DNA of 15,817 bases from Rhodospirillaceae bacterium (GTDB lineage: Bacteria > Pseudomonadota > Alphaproteobacteria > Dongiales > Dongiaceae), in the NCBI GenBank assembly GCA_016794075.1, contig JAEUKU010000429.1, positions 1 to 15,817 of the forward strand, in the 5' to 3' direction. Below the pieces are notes generated by a model. The model was not told the origin of the DNA, did not search any database, and saw only the letters and a program-made list of their open reading frames with translations. A program made the translations under genes and the position numbers. Below, piece by piece: positions 1 through 7,614 of the stretch; position 1 is the stretch's first letter, and every line of letters begins with the position of its first letter.

Positions 1-897
1 TTCGCCAACGAGACCAACGCGCGCAACTTTCCCGGCCTCAACTTCTCCGCGGCCGAGATGGCAGCCGCGATCCGCCACGCGCATGAATCGGGCGCCAAGG
101 TCTTGATCGCCATCAACACCTATCCGCAGGCCGGGCGCACGCAGATCTGGCGCGATGCGGTGGATGCGGCCGCAGCCCTAAGGGCCGACGCCGTGATCCT
201 CGCCGATATCGGCCTGCTCGCCTATGCCGCCGAGCGCCATCCGGATCTGCGCCGCCACCTGTCGGTGCAGGCCTCGGCGGCGAATGCGGAGGCGATCGGC
301 TTCTTCGTCCGCGAGTTCGGCGTGCGCCGCGTGGTGCTGCCCCGCGTGCTCACCGTCGAGGAGATCGCGACGCTCAACCGGGGCATCGCCGTGGAGACCG
401 AGGTGTTCGTCTTCGGCGGCCTGTGCGTCATGGCCGAGGGCCGCTGCTCGCTCTCCTCCTATGCGACCGGCCAGTCGCCGAACATGAACGGCGTCTGCTC
501 GCCCGCCTGCGCGGTGCGCTACGAGCAAATCGGCGCCAATCTGGTGTCGCGGCTCGGCGCCTTCGCCATCGATTCCTTCGAAGCCGGCCAGCCGGCGGGC
601 TATCCGACCCTGTGCAAGGGCCGCTACCGCGTGCGCGGCGAGGAGCTCTATCTGTTCGAGGAACCGACTAGCCTCAGCGCGTTTTCGATCCTGCCGCGGC
701 TGCGCGCGGCCGGGGTCTCGGCCATCAAGATCGAGGGCCGGCAGCGGGGCAAGGCCTACATCGCCGAGGTCGTCGGCGGCTTCCGTCGCGCGGTCGACGC
801 GCTCGATGCCGGCGCGCCCGCGCCGACCGGCAGCCTGCATCTTCTGGCCGAGGGCAACCGGCAGACGACCGGCGCCTATCACGGCCGCTGGCGCTGA
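1..897 (+). CDS. ubiU: UbiU, O2-independent ubiquinone hydroxylation subunit (U32 family), 5' end outside window
   Basis: The open frame runs in from the left edge, so 298 C-terminal residues are seen and about 27 N-terminal residues are missing by comparison with E. coli UbiU (331 aa). The first visible residues (NETNARNFPGLNF) match the U32/UbiU N-terminal motif. Four cysteines lie at spacings of 7, 17 and 39 residues (GGLC, EGRC, NGVC, TLCKGRY). As I recall the E. coli protein, this is exactly the spacing of its 4Fe-4S ligands C169/C176/C193/C232. The ending GAYHGRWR is also UbiU-like. In the known system UbiU pairs with UbiV (and UbiT) for oxygen-independent hydroxylation of ubiquinone precursors, with prephenate as oxygen donor. 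It is followed 22 bp later by ubiV. The family is called peptidase U32, but no protease activity is implied. The orthology is solid; the job in this locus is less sure. Confidence 0.93.
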   Translation, partial: FANETNARNFPGLNFSAAEMAAAIRHAHESGAKVLIAINTYPQAGRTQIWRDAVDAAAALRADAVILADIGLLAYAAERHPDLRRHLSVQASAANAEAIGFFVREFGVRRVVLPRVLTVEEIATLNRGIAVETEVFVFGGLCVMAEGRCSLSSYATGQSPNMNGVCSPACAVRYEQIGANLVSRLGAFAIDSFEAGQPAGYPTLCKGRYRVRGEELYLFEEPTSLSAFSILPRLRAAGVSAIKIEGRQRGKAYIAEVVGGFRRAVDALDAGAPAPTGSLHLLAEGNRQTTGAYHGRWR

Positions 898-919
898 CGG
901 GGACGCGGGCACGATCGCC

Positions 920-1882
920 ATGAGCACCGTCATTCACATCGATCGCAGCGCCGCGGCGCGCCGCCATGCCCGGCTCACCCTCGGCCCGGTGCTGTTCAAC
1001 TGGCCGGCGGAGGCTTGGCGCGACTTCTATTTCCGCATCGCCGACGAGGCGCCCGTGGACGCGGTCTATGTCGGCGAGGTGGTGTGCGCCAAGCGCCTGC
1101 CCTTCTTCGCTCCGCATGTGCCGGCGGTCGTCGAACGGCTGCGCGCCGCCGGCAAGGACGTGCTGCTGTCGACCCTGGCGCTGGTGATGACCGAGCGCGA
1201 GACGGCGATGATCCGCGATCTGGCCGAGGACGGCCAGTTCCTGGTGGAAGCCAATGACGTCGCGGCGCTGTCCTTGCTTTCCGGGCGCATGCATGTCGTC
1301 GGGCCGTATATCAACGTCTACAACGAGGACACGCTCGCGGCCCTGGCGAAGCGCGGCGCGGTGCGAGTCGTGCTGCCATGGGAAGTGCCGGCGGCGGCGC
1401 TGCGCTGCCTGGCGACCGGCGAGATTCCGCTGGAGGTGCAGGTCTTCGGCCGCGCGCCGCTCGCCATCTCGGCCCGCTGCTATCACGCGCGGATCGAGAA
1501 CCTGCACAAGGACGGCTGCCGCTTCGTCTGCGAGCGCGACCCGGACGGGCTCGCCGTGGAGACGATCGAGGGCCAACCCTTCCTGGCGGTCAACGGCGTG
1601 CAGACGCTCTCGCACGCCTGCGTCAGCCTGGCCGCGCATCTCGACCAGCTCCTGGGCATGGGCATCGAGCATTTCCGGCTGTCGCCGCAGCGCATCGACA
1701 TGGTGGCGGTCGCCCGCCTGTTCCGCAGCCTGCTGGCGGGCCGGGTGGCGGCGGAAGAGGCCAATGCCGAGCTGCGACGCCTGAGCGGCGGCATGCCGCT
1801 GTCGGATGGATTCTATCGCGGCCTGCCGGGCGCAACCCTGGTCGCCGGCCCGGTCCAGACCGGCGCGGGAGCACAGGAATGA
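920..1882 (+). CDS. ubiV: UbiV, O2-independent ubiquinone hydroxylation subunit (U32 family)
   Basis: A 320-aa U32-family protein. The ATG at 920 is chosen because an in-frame upstream ATG at 806 would run 92 bp into ubiU. Cysteines C56, C187, C200 and C204 fit the UbiV pattern: the last three have the same 13- and 4-residue spacing as E. coli C180/C193/C197, and C56 sits in the VVCAKR motif. A 4Fe-4S cluster is therefore expected. In E. coli UbiV forms a heterodimer with UbiU and hydroxylates the quinone ring without O2. Its stop codon overlaps the neuB start by four bases (ATGA), suggesting translational coupling to nonulosonic acid synthesis, an unusual partner. The N-terminus is longer by about 17 residues relative to E. 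coli up to the first cysteine; I see no other oddity. Confidence 0.92.
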   Translation: MSTVIHIDRSAAARRHARLTLGPVLFNWPAEAWRDFYFRIADEAPVDAVYVGEVVCAKRLPFFAPHVPAVVERLRAAGKDVLLSTLALVMTERETAMIRDLAEDGQFLVEANDVAALSLLSGRMHVVGPYINVYNEDTLAALAKRGAVRVVLPWEVPAAALRCLATGEIPLEVQVFGRAPLAISARCYHARIENLHKDGCRFVCERDPDGLAVETIEGQPFLAVNGVQTLSHACVSLAAHLDQLLGMGIEHFRLSPQRIDMVAVARLFRSLLAGRVAAEEANAELRRLSGGMPLSDGFYRGLPGATLVAGPVQTGAGAQE

Positions 1883-2913
1883 GCCACTGGCTGCAAGATC
1901 CTAGGCCGGGCGCCGGCTGCGTCCTCATCGGCGAGGTGGCCCAGGCGCATGACGGCAGCCTGGGGATGGCGCACGCCTATATCGACGCCATCGCCGCCGC
2001 CGGCGCCGATGCGGTCAAGTTCCAGACCCACATCGCGGCCGCCGAAAGCACGCCGGCCGAGCCGTGGCGCAAGCGCTTCTCGCCACAGGACGCGACCCGT
2101 TTCGACTACTGGCGGCGGATGGAATTCACCGCCGAGCAGTGGCATGGGTTGAAGACGCATGCGGAGAGCCGGAATCTTGTCTTCCTCAGCTCCCCCTTCT
2201 CGGGCGAGGCCTTCGAGCTGCTGCGCGGTATCGGCGTCTCCGCCTGGAAGATCGCGTCGGGCGAGATCGCCGTCTCGCCGCTGCTGCGCGCCATCGCGGC
2301 CACCCGCCAGCCGGCGCTGCTCTCCACCGGCATGAGCGCGATGGCGGAGATCGATGCCGCCGTCGCCGTTCTGCAGGAGGCCGGCTGCCCGCTCGCCGTC
2401 CTGCAATGCAGTTCGATCTATCCCTGCCCGCCCGAATCGGTCGGGCTCAACATGATCGACCACTACCGGGAAAGGTACCGCTGCGCCGCCGGCCTGTCGG
2501 ACCATTCGGGGACGATCTATCCCGCGCTGGCGGCGGCCACCCGGGGCGCCGAAGCAATCGAGTTGCACGTGACCTTGAGCCGCGAGATGTTCGGCCCGGA
2601 TGTACCGGCCTCGGTGACCACGTCCGAGCTGCGGCTGATCGCCGACGGAATCCGCTTCATCGCGCGGATGCGCGGCAACCCGGTTGACAAGAGCGCGGTG
2701 CCTGAGCAGATCGCCCCGCTGCGCGACATCTTCATGAAAAGCGTCGTGGCGCGCGAGGCGCTGAAAGCCGGCCTGGTGCTGAGCGAGGCCCATCTGACGG
2801 TGAAGAAGCCGGCCGGCGGCCTGCCGCCCGCGCGGCTGCCCGAGCTGGTCGGCCGCAGGTTGCGGCGCGACATCGCGCGCGACGCGCGGATCACCTTCGA
2901 GGATCTGGAGTAG
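1879..2913 (+). CDS. neuB: NeuB-family nonulosonic (sialic-type) acid synthase
   Basis: A 344-aa NeuB-family enzyme that condenses PEP with a ManNAc-like six-carbon sugar to give a nine-carbon keto acid in the cytoplasm. It has a TIM barrel to about residue 275 and a C-terminal SAF/antifreeze-like domain (about 283-344, ending in DIARDARITFEDL). Family landmarks are AVKFQTH (45-51), KIASGE (124-129), STGM (149-152), SDHSG with the likely metal ligand H209, a second ligand H230, and MFGPD with D241. The start at 1879 lies in an ATGA overlap with ubiV, with AGGA just before it. It is divergent: the first motif reads GEVAQAHDGS where the family usually has a form of AEIGxNHNG, and ELH replaces the usual EKH. 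The exact product (Neu5Ac, legionaminic acid or another nonulosonate) cannot be decided from sequence. Confidence 0.9.
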   Translation: MSHWLQDPRPGAGCVLIGEVAQAHDGSLGMAHAYIDAIAAAGADAVKFQTHIAAAESTPAEPWRKRFSPQDATRFDYWRRMEFTAEQWHGLKTHAESRNLVFLSSPFSGEAFELLRGIGVSAWKIASGEIAVSPLLRAIAATRQPALLSTGMSAMAEIDAAVAVLQEAGCPLAVLQCSSIYPCPPESVGLNMIDHYRERYRCAAGLSDHSGTIYPALAAATRGAEAIELHVTLSREMFGPDVPASVTTSELRLIADGIRFIARMRGNPVDKSAVPEQIAPLRDIFMKSVVAREALKAGLVLSEAHLTVKKPAGGLPPARLPELVGRRLRRDIARDARITFEDLE

Positions 2914-2917
2914 GAAC

Positions 2918-4072
2918 ATGAAACGCAAGGTCTGCGTGGCGATCACGGCGCGTCCGAGCTATTCGCGCATCCGCACCGCGCTGTCGGCGATCCGCGCGCA
3001 TCCACAACTGGACCTGCAGCTGGTAGTGACCGCCTCGGCGCTGCTCGACCGCTATGGCGGCGCCGACAAGGTGATCGAGTCGGAAGGCTTCCACATCGAC
3101 CGCCGCGTCTACATGATCGTCGAGGGCGAGAACCTGGTGACCTCGGCCAAGTCTACCGGCTTCGGCCTGTCCGAGCTCGCCACCGTGTTCGACGATCTGA
3201 AGCCGGACATGGTGGTCTCCATTGCCGATCGCTTCGAGACCATGGCGACGGCGCTGTCAGCGGCCTACATGAACATTCCCCTGGTCCACGTCCAGGGCGG
3301 CGAGGTGACCGGCTCGATCGACGAGAAGGTGCGCCACGCGATCACCAAGCTGGCCGATATCCACCTGGTCGCCTCGCAGCGCGCGGCCGACCGGGTCATC
3401 CGCATGGGCGAATACCCGGAGCGGGTGCACATCACCGGCTGCCCCTCCATCGACGTCGCCAGGCAGGCGATCTCGACGCCCATGGTGGCCAATGACATCT
3501 TCGACGCCTATGGCGGCGTCGGCCCGCGGCTGGACCTGTCCAACGGCTATCTCGTGGTGCTGCAGCACCCGGTGACCAACGAATATCTGGACGCCCGCAA
3601 GCAGGTCGAGGAGACGCTGGCCGCCGTGGTCAGGAGCGGCCTGCCGGCGCTGTGGCTGTGGCCGAACGTCGATGCCGGCTCGGCGCTGCTGGCGCGCGGC
3701 CTGCGCGTCGGACGCGAGCGGCAGAAGCTCGACAACATCCACTTCTTCAAGAACCTGCCGCCGGAGGAGTTCCTGCGCGTGCTGAACGCCGCGACCGCGA
3801 TCGTCGGCAATTCGAGCGTGGCGATCCGCGAATGCGCCTATCTGGGCGTGCCGGCCATCAACATCGGCACGCGGCAATCCGGTCGCGACCGCGGCGCCAA
3901 CGTCATCGACGTCGACTATTGCCGGAACCAGATCCTGGATGCCATCCGCGTCTCTGCCACCATCGGCCGCCATCAGCCGGATTCGCTCTATGGCGACGGC
4001 CGCGCCGGCGAGCGCGTCGCCGAGGTCCTTGCGACCGCGCCGCTCGAGACCGTCAAGCGGCTGGCCTATTGA
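2918..4072 (+). CDS. neuC: NeuC-type UDP-N-acetylhexosamine 2-epimerase (hydrolysing)
   Basis: A 384-aa enzyme of the UDP-GlcNAc 2-epimerase superfamily, GT-B fold. It should release UDP and give ManNAc or an analogue as NeuB substrate. Landmarks are TARPSYSR (10-17), DRFE (104-107), HVQGGE (124-129) followed by GSIDEKVRH with D135, E136, R139 and H140, QHPVTNE (216-222), GNSS (297-300) and GTRQSGR (317-323). The GTR-GR segment and the HVQGGE...DExxRH block mark the hydrolysing NeuC/LegG branch rather than the WecB branch. It begins 4 bp after the neuB stop, with AGGAA overlapping that stop as ribosome binding site. LegG, which acts on UDP-diNAcBac, is a close relative. The legionaminate genes legB, legC and legH are not in this window, so Neu5Ac is the simplest reading, but an upstream part of the locus could change this. 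Confidence 0.92.
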   Translation: MKRKVCVAITARPSYSRIRTALSAIRAHPQLDLQLVVTASALLDRYGGADKVIESEGFHIDRRVYMIVEGENLVTSAKSTGFGLSELATVFDDLKPDMVVSIADRFETMATALSAAYMNIPLVHVQGGEVTGSIDEKVRHAITKLADIHLVASQRAADRVIRMGEYPERVHITGCPSIDVARQAISTPMVANDIFDAYGGVGPRLDLSNGYLVVLQHPVTNEYLDARKQVEETLAAVVRSGLPALWLWPNVDAGSALLARGLRVGRERQKLDNIHFFKNLPPEEFLRVLNAATAIVGNSSVAIRECAYLGVPAINIGTRQSGRDRGANVIDVDYCRNQILDAIRVSATIGRHQPDSLYGDGRAGERVAEVLATAPLETVKRLAY

Positions 4073-4095
4073 TCCGGAACAGTGGATCCGCCGGC

Positions 4096-5451
4096 ATGAC
4101 CGAGCCATATCTCATCATACCTTCCGAGAACCGCACGCGTGAATTCGACGCCAAGCTGCTGACCGCCTGCTGCGCGGTCGAGGCCGGTTACCGGGTCGTA
4201 GTTGGGAGCCGGCACGACATCCACCTTTCCATCGACCGCCTGCCACGCTCCACCTATGTCGGCAAGGACCTCAGAGCCAGTAGCGCGCTGATGACGCGCA
4301 TCCTCATTAGGCTCGGCCACCGCATTGTCGCCTGGGATGAAGAGGGCCTCGTCTACCATACCCGCGCGCACTATCTGGCGGCGCGGGTGCACGCGCCCGT
4401 CATGCGCGCCTGCGACCTGCTGTTCGCCTGGGGCCAGGACAATGCCGAGGTCTGGCGCAATTGCCAGCACTATGACGGCACACCGATCAAGGAAGTCGGC
4501 AATCCGCGCATCGACCTGCTGCGGCCCGAGTTGCGGCCGCTGCACCAGGCGGGCCTGGACGGCCTGCAAAGCCAGTTCGGCCAGTACATCCTGGTCAACA
4601 GCAATTTCGGCGGCGTCAACCACGTCCTCTCCGACGCCGAGAAGATCGTCTTCGGGCGGCTGCGCTGCAAGGACGCCGCGGCTTACCATCGCGAGATGCT
4701 GCAATACCGGCGCGGCCTGTTCGCCCGGTTCGTCGCCGCCCTGCCGATGCTGGCCGAGGCCTTCCCCGGCACGGCGATCGTGGTGCGCCCGCATCCCTCG
4801 GAGAACCCGCAGCCCTGGGTGGAGGCAGCGCGCGGCCATGCCAACGTGTATGTGCGCCACGAAGGCGGCATCGTGCCCTGGTTGCTCGGTGCGCGCGCGA
4901 TCGTCCATAACGGCTGCACGACCGCCATCGAGGGCACCATCCTCGGCCGGCGGGTGATCAACTTCCAACCGGTCGCGTCCGATCTCTACGACATCCCGCT
5001 TCCCAATGCGCTCAGCGAAACGGCGCGCGACCTTGACGATCTGATCGGCAAGCTGCGCTGCGCCGAGGCCGGCGCGCCCCGGCACGATGCGCATCCAGAC
5101 GACGTGCTGCACCGTCATGTCGCCGCCCTGGAGGGACCGCTGTCCAGCGATCGGGTGGTGGCGTCGATCAAGGAGCTTGGCCCGATGAGACGGCGGACCC
5201 GCGGCACCAGCCTGCTGCAGGGGCTGCGCGGCTACATCCAGGCCAGCTCGCGCCGGCGGCGCAAGACGCTGGCCAGCGACATCGCCGACCACAAGAACAG
5301 TACCGCCTACAACCTGCACCGCTTCCAGCCGATCGCGCTGGCCGAGGTGCAGGCGAGCATCGAGCAGATGCGGCACTGCCTGGGCCGGTTCGACAATGTC
5401 GGCGTGCGGCGGTTGCTGCCCAACGTCTTCGAGCTGGGGCCGGTACGCTGA
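4096..5451 (+). CDS. Surface carbohydrate biosynthesis protein (TIGR04396-like), candidate transferase
   Basis: A 451-aa soluble protein with no signal peptide. The N-terminal half carries YLIIPSENRTREFDAK (5-20), WDEEG (80-84) and GNPRID (135-140). The second half has NSNFGGVN (168-175), RPHPSENP (231-238) and HNGCTTAIEG (271-280), then a basic, helical-looking tail from about 365 on. This layout is what I know as the surface carbohydrate biosynthesis family TIGR04396, often found beside nonulosonate genes. RPHP plus a later N-G-x-T-T-x-x-E block resembles the HP and S motifs of CMP-sugar-using and capsule glycosyltransferases. A transferase role with the CMP-nonulosonate made by its neighbours is therefore reasonable, but this is inference. 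It lies between neuC (23 bp gap) and neuA (16 bp gap) in the same operon. The ATG at 4096 fits the family start; the ribosome binding site is weak. Confidence 0.8.
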   Translation: MTEPYLIIPSENRTREFDAKLLTACCAVEAGYRVVVGSRHDIHLSIDRLPRSTYVGKDLRASSALMTRILIRLGHRIVAWDEEGLVYHTRAHYLAARVHAPVMRACDLLFAWGQDNAEVWRNCQHYDGTPIKEVGNPRIDLLRPELRPLHQAGLDGLQSQFGQYILVNSNFGGVNHVLSDAEKIVFGRLRCKDAAAYHREMLQYRRGLFARFVAALPMLAEAFPGTAIVVRPHPSENPQPWVEAARGHANVYVRHEGGIVPWLLGARAIVHNGCTTAIEGTILGRRVINFQPVASDLYDIPLPNALSETARDLDDLIGKLRCAEAGAPRHDAHPDDVLHRHVAALEGPLSSDRVVASIKELGPMRRRTRGTSLLQGLRGYIQASSRRRRKTLASDIADHKNSTAYNLHRFQPIALAEVQASIEQMRHCLGRFDNVGVRRLLPNVFELGPVR

Positions 5452-5467
5452 TGGCGGCGGCACGCGC

Positions 5468-6196
5468 ATGACCTGGCAAGGCAGATCGGTTCTCGCCGTG
5501 GTGCCGGCGCGGGGCGGCAGCAAGGGCATCCCGCGCAAGAACCTGCGGACGGTCGCCGGGCGGTCGCTGATCGCGCACGCGGCGGACCTGGCGGCGGGAC
5601 TTGCCTGGCTCGACGCCGCAATCATCTCCACCGACGACGAGGAGATGGCCGCGGAGGGCCGCCGGCACGGATTGACCGCGCCCTTCCTGCGGCCGGCCGA
5701 GCTCGCCGGCGATGCGGCGCTCGGCGTCGATGCCTGGCGCCACGCCTGGCTGGCGAGCGAGGCGCATTTCGGCCGGAGCTTCGACTGCTCCATCCTGCTG
5801 CAGCCCACCAGCCCGCTGCGCCTGGTGGCGGATGTGGAGCGGACCGTCGATGCGATGATTTCCGGCGTTCACCGAGCGGCGACGACCGTCAGCCGAGTTC
5901 CCGGCCACTATCTGCCGCAGAAGCTCCTGATCATGCAGGATGGCATCGTCTCGTTCCTGCATCCCGACGGCGCGCGCCACAGCAACCGGCAATCCGCCCC
6001 ACCCTGCTACACGCGGAACGGCCTGTGCTACGCCGCCATGCGCGAAGCGGTGGTGATCCGGCGCGAGATCGTCGAGACCGACTGCGTCGGCGTGCTCATC
6101 GACCGCTATGTGGCGAACATCGACGAGCCGATCGACCTCGAGATCGCGGAGATGCTGGCCGCGCGCATGGCGCGCGCGGGAACGGACGAATCCTAG
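5468..6196 (+). CDS. neuA: CMP-nonulosonic acid synthetase (acylneuraminate cytidylyltransferase)
   Basis: A 242-aa cytidylyltransferase that activates a nonulosonic acid with CTP, giving the CMP-sugar donor. The CTP-binding P-loop-like motif VVPARGGSKGIPRKNL is at 11-26, STDDEE at 54-59, LLQPTSPLR at 110-118, RNG at 183-185 and the late NIDEPIDLE at 217-225. The acidic residues of that last motif match the metal/CTP site of the family. The length is that of a single-domain NeuA/LegF enzyme, with no C-terminal esterase domain. The ATG at 5468 is preferred over an in-frame ATG at 5396 that overlaps the previous gene, because the P-loop should start near residue 10. It is the last gene of the plus-strand operon. 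The next gene converges on it with a gap of only 22 bp, and I see no clear terminator there. Confidence 0.93.
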   Translation: MTWQGRSVLAVVPARGGSKGIPRKNLRTVAGRSLIAHAADLAAGLAWLDAAIISTDDEEMAAEGRRHGLTAPFLRPAELAGDAALGVDAWRHAWLASEAHFGRSFDCSILLQPTSPLRLVADVERTVDAMISGVHRAATTVSRVPGHYLPQKLLIMQDGIVSFLHPDGARHSNRQSAPPCYTRNGLCYAAMREAVVIRREIVETDCVGVLIDRYVANIDEPIDLEIAEMLAARMARAGTDES

Positions 6197-6218
6197 GACC
6201 GCCGGGAGATCACGCAGG

Positions 6219-7559
6219 TCACCTCCGGCCGAAATAGTCCTGCGGTCCGAACCAGATCATCTGCTTCGGCGGCAGCGGCCGGTTGATCGCATGCGTCGCG
6301 TGGAAGGCGAGCAGCTCGCCCAGCCGCTGCCTGCCCACCGGCAGATCGCTGGTGCGCTGGATCATATCGCAGCCGGATTGCACGTTGCCCTCGATGATCA
6401 CCGGTCCGCGGTCGGTGACGGCGACGTCGAAGCCGAGCATGATGCGATCGGGGAACAGCCGATGCGCCCGCACCACCAGGTCGCGCGTCTCCGGCCAGAG
6501 CGGCAGGATGCGGCCCGCGATCCTGGCGCCGGTCGCCGGGTGCGCATCGTGCCAGACGCAAGGATGGGCCTGCCAGGAATCGGATGCCTGGCCCAGCATC
6601 CCGGTGCCCACGTCCACCGCGGCCACTCCGCCGCCGCGGTGGAAGTTGTCGACCGCAGAATCGCCCGCAAAGGCAATCTTCAGCGTCGCGTTGGTAACCT
6701 CGAAATTGCCGTTCTCCGTCCGGCAGGATGTGATGCGCAGCGACGTGATGCCCGGACTGAGATCGCGCAAGGCGGCATGATTGACCAGGCATTCCTGGAT
6801 CAAATAGCGGCCACGCCGCCGCGCCAGCGCCTCGATGTGCCAGAGCAACGCCTGCCTGCTCAGCGTCCGTCCGCGCGGATCGCGGTAATCCGACCCGGCA
6901 AAGAACCACTTCTCGCAGCCGCGGCCACCCTTGCCGCGCGCCGGCTTGATGAACAGGTCGCATCCCGGCAGCGCGCAATCGCCCTGGCCTTCGGGTACGA
7001 GCCGCCATGCATCGCGCTGCGGATCGTGCTCGACCTGAAACAGGACACGTGCCGTGTCAACCCCGCCGGCCTGGCAGCGGCGGAAGAAATCGAGCTTCTC
7101 CGTCAGCAGATGCTTGGTATTGCCCATGGCGGGATCGCTGCGCGCCCACAGATGCATCAGGTTGTGGAACCCGCCCTTCAGCTCGTAGCGCAGCACGTAA
7201 TCGGCCGCGAGCGCGCGGCGTTTGTCGCGGAACAGCTCGAAGACGTAGTATTTGTCGGGCGGGATCGAGTGGGCAAGCGCCAGCCAGATCTGCTCACACA
7301 ACTGGCGCGCGACGCTCTTGCCGGTCGCGGCGGCCACCTTCGGGCCGATCCTGCGCGTGAACATCGTCGCCATGACCATGAAGATCAGCGGCCAGAGCGT
7401 GATGAGCAGGGCGACCAGCCCGAAATGCCGGCCACCCATGCTGCGCCAGGCGAAGGTGGCATAGGCGCGGTGCAGCCGCTCCGCCGCGCTGCGCGGGGTT
7501 CCGACCATGGCGCGGAACAGGCGGTAGGGAGAGCAATAGGGCAGCCGGGTCAGCGCCAC
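6219..7559 (-). CDS. Sugar-transfer-associated ATP-grasp protein, membrane-anchored
   Basis: A 446-aa protein starting at GTG (7559). A hydrophobic segment at about 47-68 predicts one membrane anchor. The ATP-grasp fold follows: DLFIKPARGKGGRG (201-214) supplies the nucleotide lysine and glycine-rich loop, and GFDVAVTDRGPVIIEGN (376-392) supplies metal ligands near E390 and N392. The pattern MGNTKHLLTEKLDFF (145-159) also fits the family I know as sugar-transfer-associated ATP-grasp (PF14397). Such enzymes ligate a carboxylate to an amine or thiol using ATP. The actual substrates of this family are not established, so addition of an amino acid or acyl group to a surface sugar is a guess from context. 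It lies 55 bp downstream of the glycosyltransferase gene on the same strand and converges with neuA. Confidence 0.82.
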   Translation of the reverse strand: MALTRLPYCSPYRLFRAMVGTPRSAAERLHRAYATFAWRSMGGRHFGLVALLITLWPLIFMVMATMFTRRIGPKVAAATGKSVARQLCEQIWLALAHSIPPDKYYVFELFRDKRRALAADYVLRYELKGGFHNLMHLWARSDPAMGNTKHLLTEKLDFFRRCQAGGVDTARVLFQVEHDPQRDAWRLVPEGQGDCALPGCDLFIKPARGKGGRGCEKWFFAGSDYRDPRGRTLSRQALLWHIEALARRRGRYLIQECLVNHAALRDLSPGITSLRITSCRTENGNFEVTNATLKIAFAGDSAVDNFHRGGGVAAVDVGTGMLGQASDSWQAHPCVWHDAHPATGARIAGRILPLWPETRDLVVRAHRLFPDRIMLGFDVAVTDRGPVIIEGNVQSGCDMIQRTSDLPVGRQRLGELLAFHATHAINRPLPPKQMIWFGPQDYFGRR

Positions 7560-7564
7560 CGAAG

Positions 7565-7572
7565 CTCCTCCC
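7565..7572 (-). promoter_or_regulatory. Strong Shine-Dalgarno fixing a GTG start
   Basis: On the minus strand GGGAGGAG stands five bases before GTG at 7559. This is the clearest ribosome binding site of the middle block and supports the GTG as start of the ATP-grasp gene. Confidence 0.75.
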
Positions 7573-7614
7573 TTGGCGCGCGTGTCTGCCGCGTCATGGG
7601 CATCGAGAGGCGCG

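Noticed and set aside
806..919. Upstream extension of ubiV to an ATG at 806
   Set aside because: It would overlap ubiU by 92 bp and add residues not seen in UbiV; the ATG at 920 is better.
1813..2946. Long minus-strand open frame (377 aa) opposite neuB
   Set aside because: The plus-strand frame encodes a clear NeuB protein. The antisense frame is open because of high GC and has no recognisable motif.
4066..5808. Long minus-strand open frame (580 aa) opposite the surface-carbohydrate gene
   Set aside because: It spans two well-supported plus-strand genes and has a low-complexity translation.
6196..6248. Possible terminator between the convergent neuA and ATP-grasp genes (GGACCGC/GCGGTCC)
   Set aside because: The arms are 39 bases apart, the second one lies inside the ATP-grasp gene, and no T-run follows.
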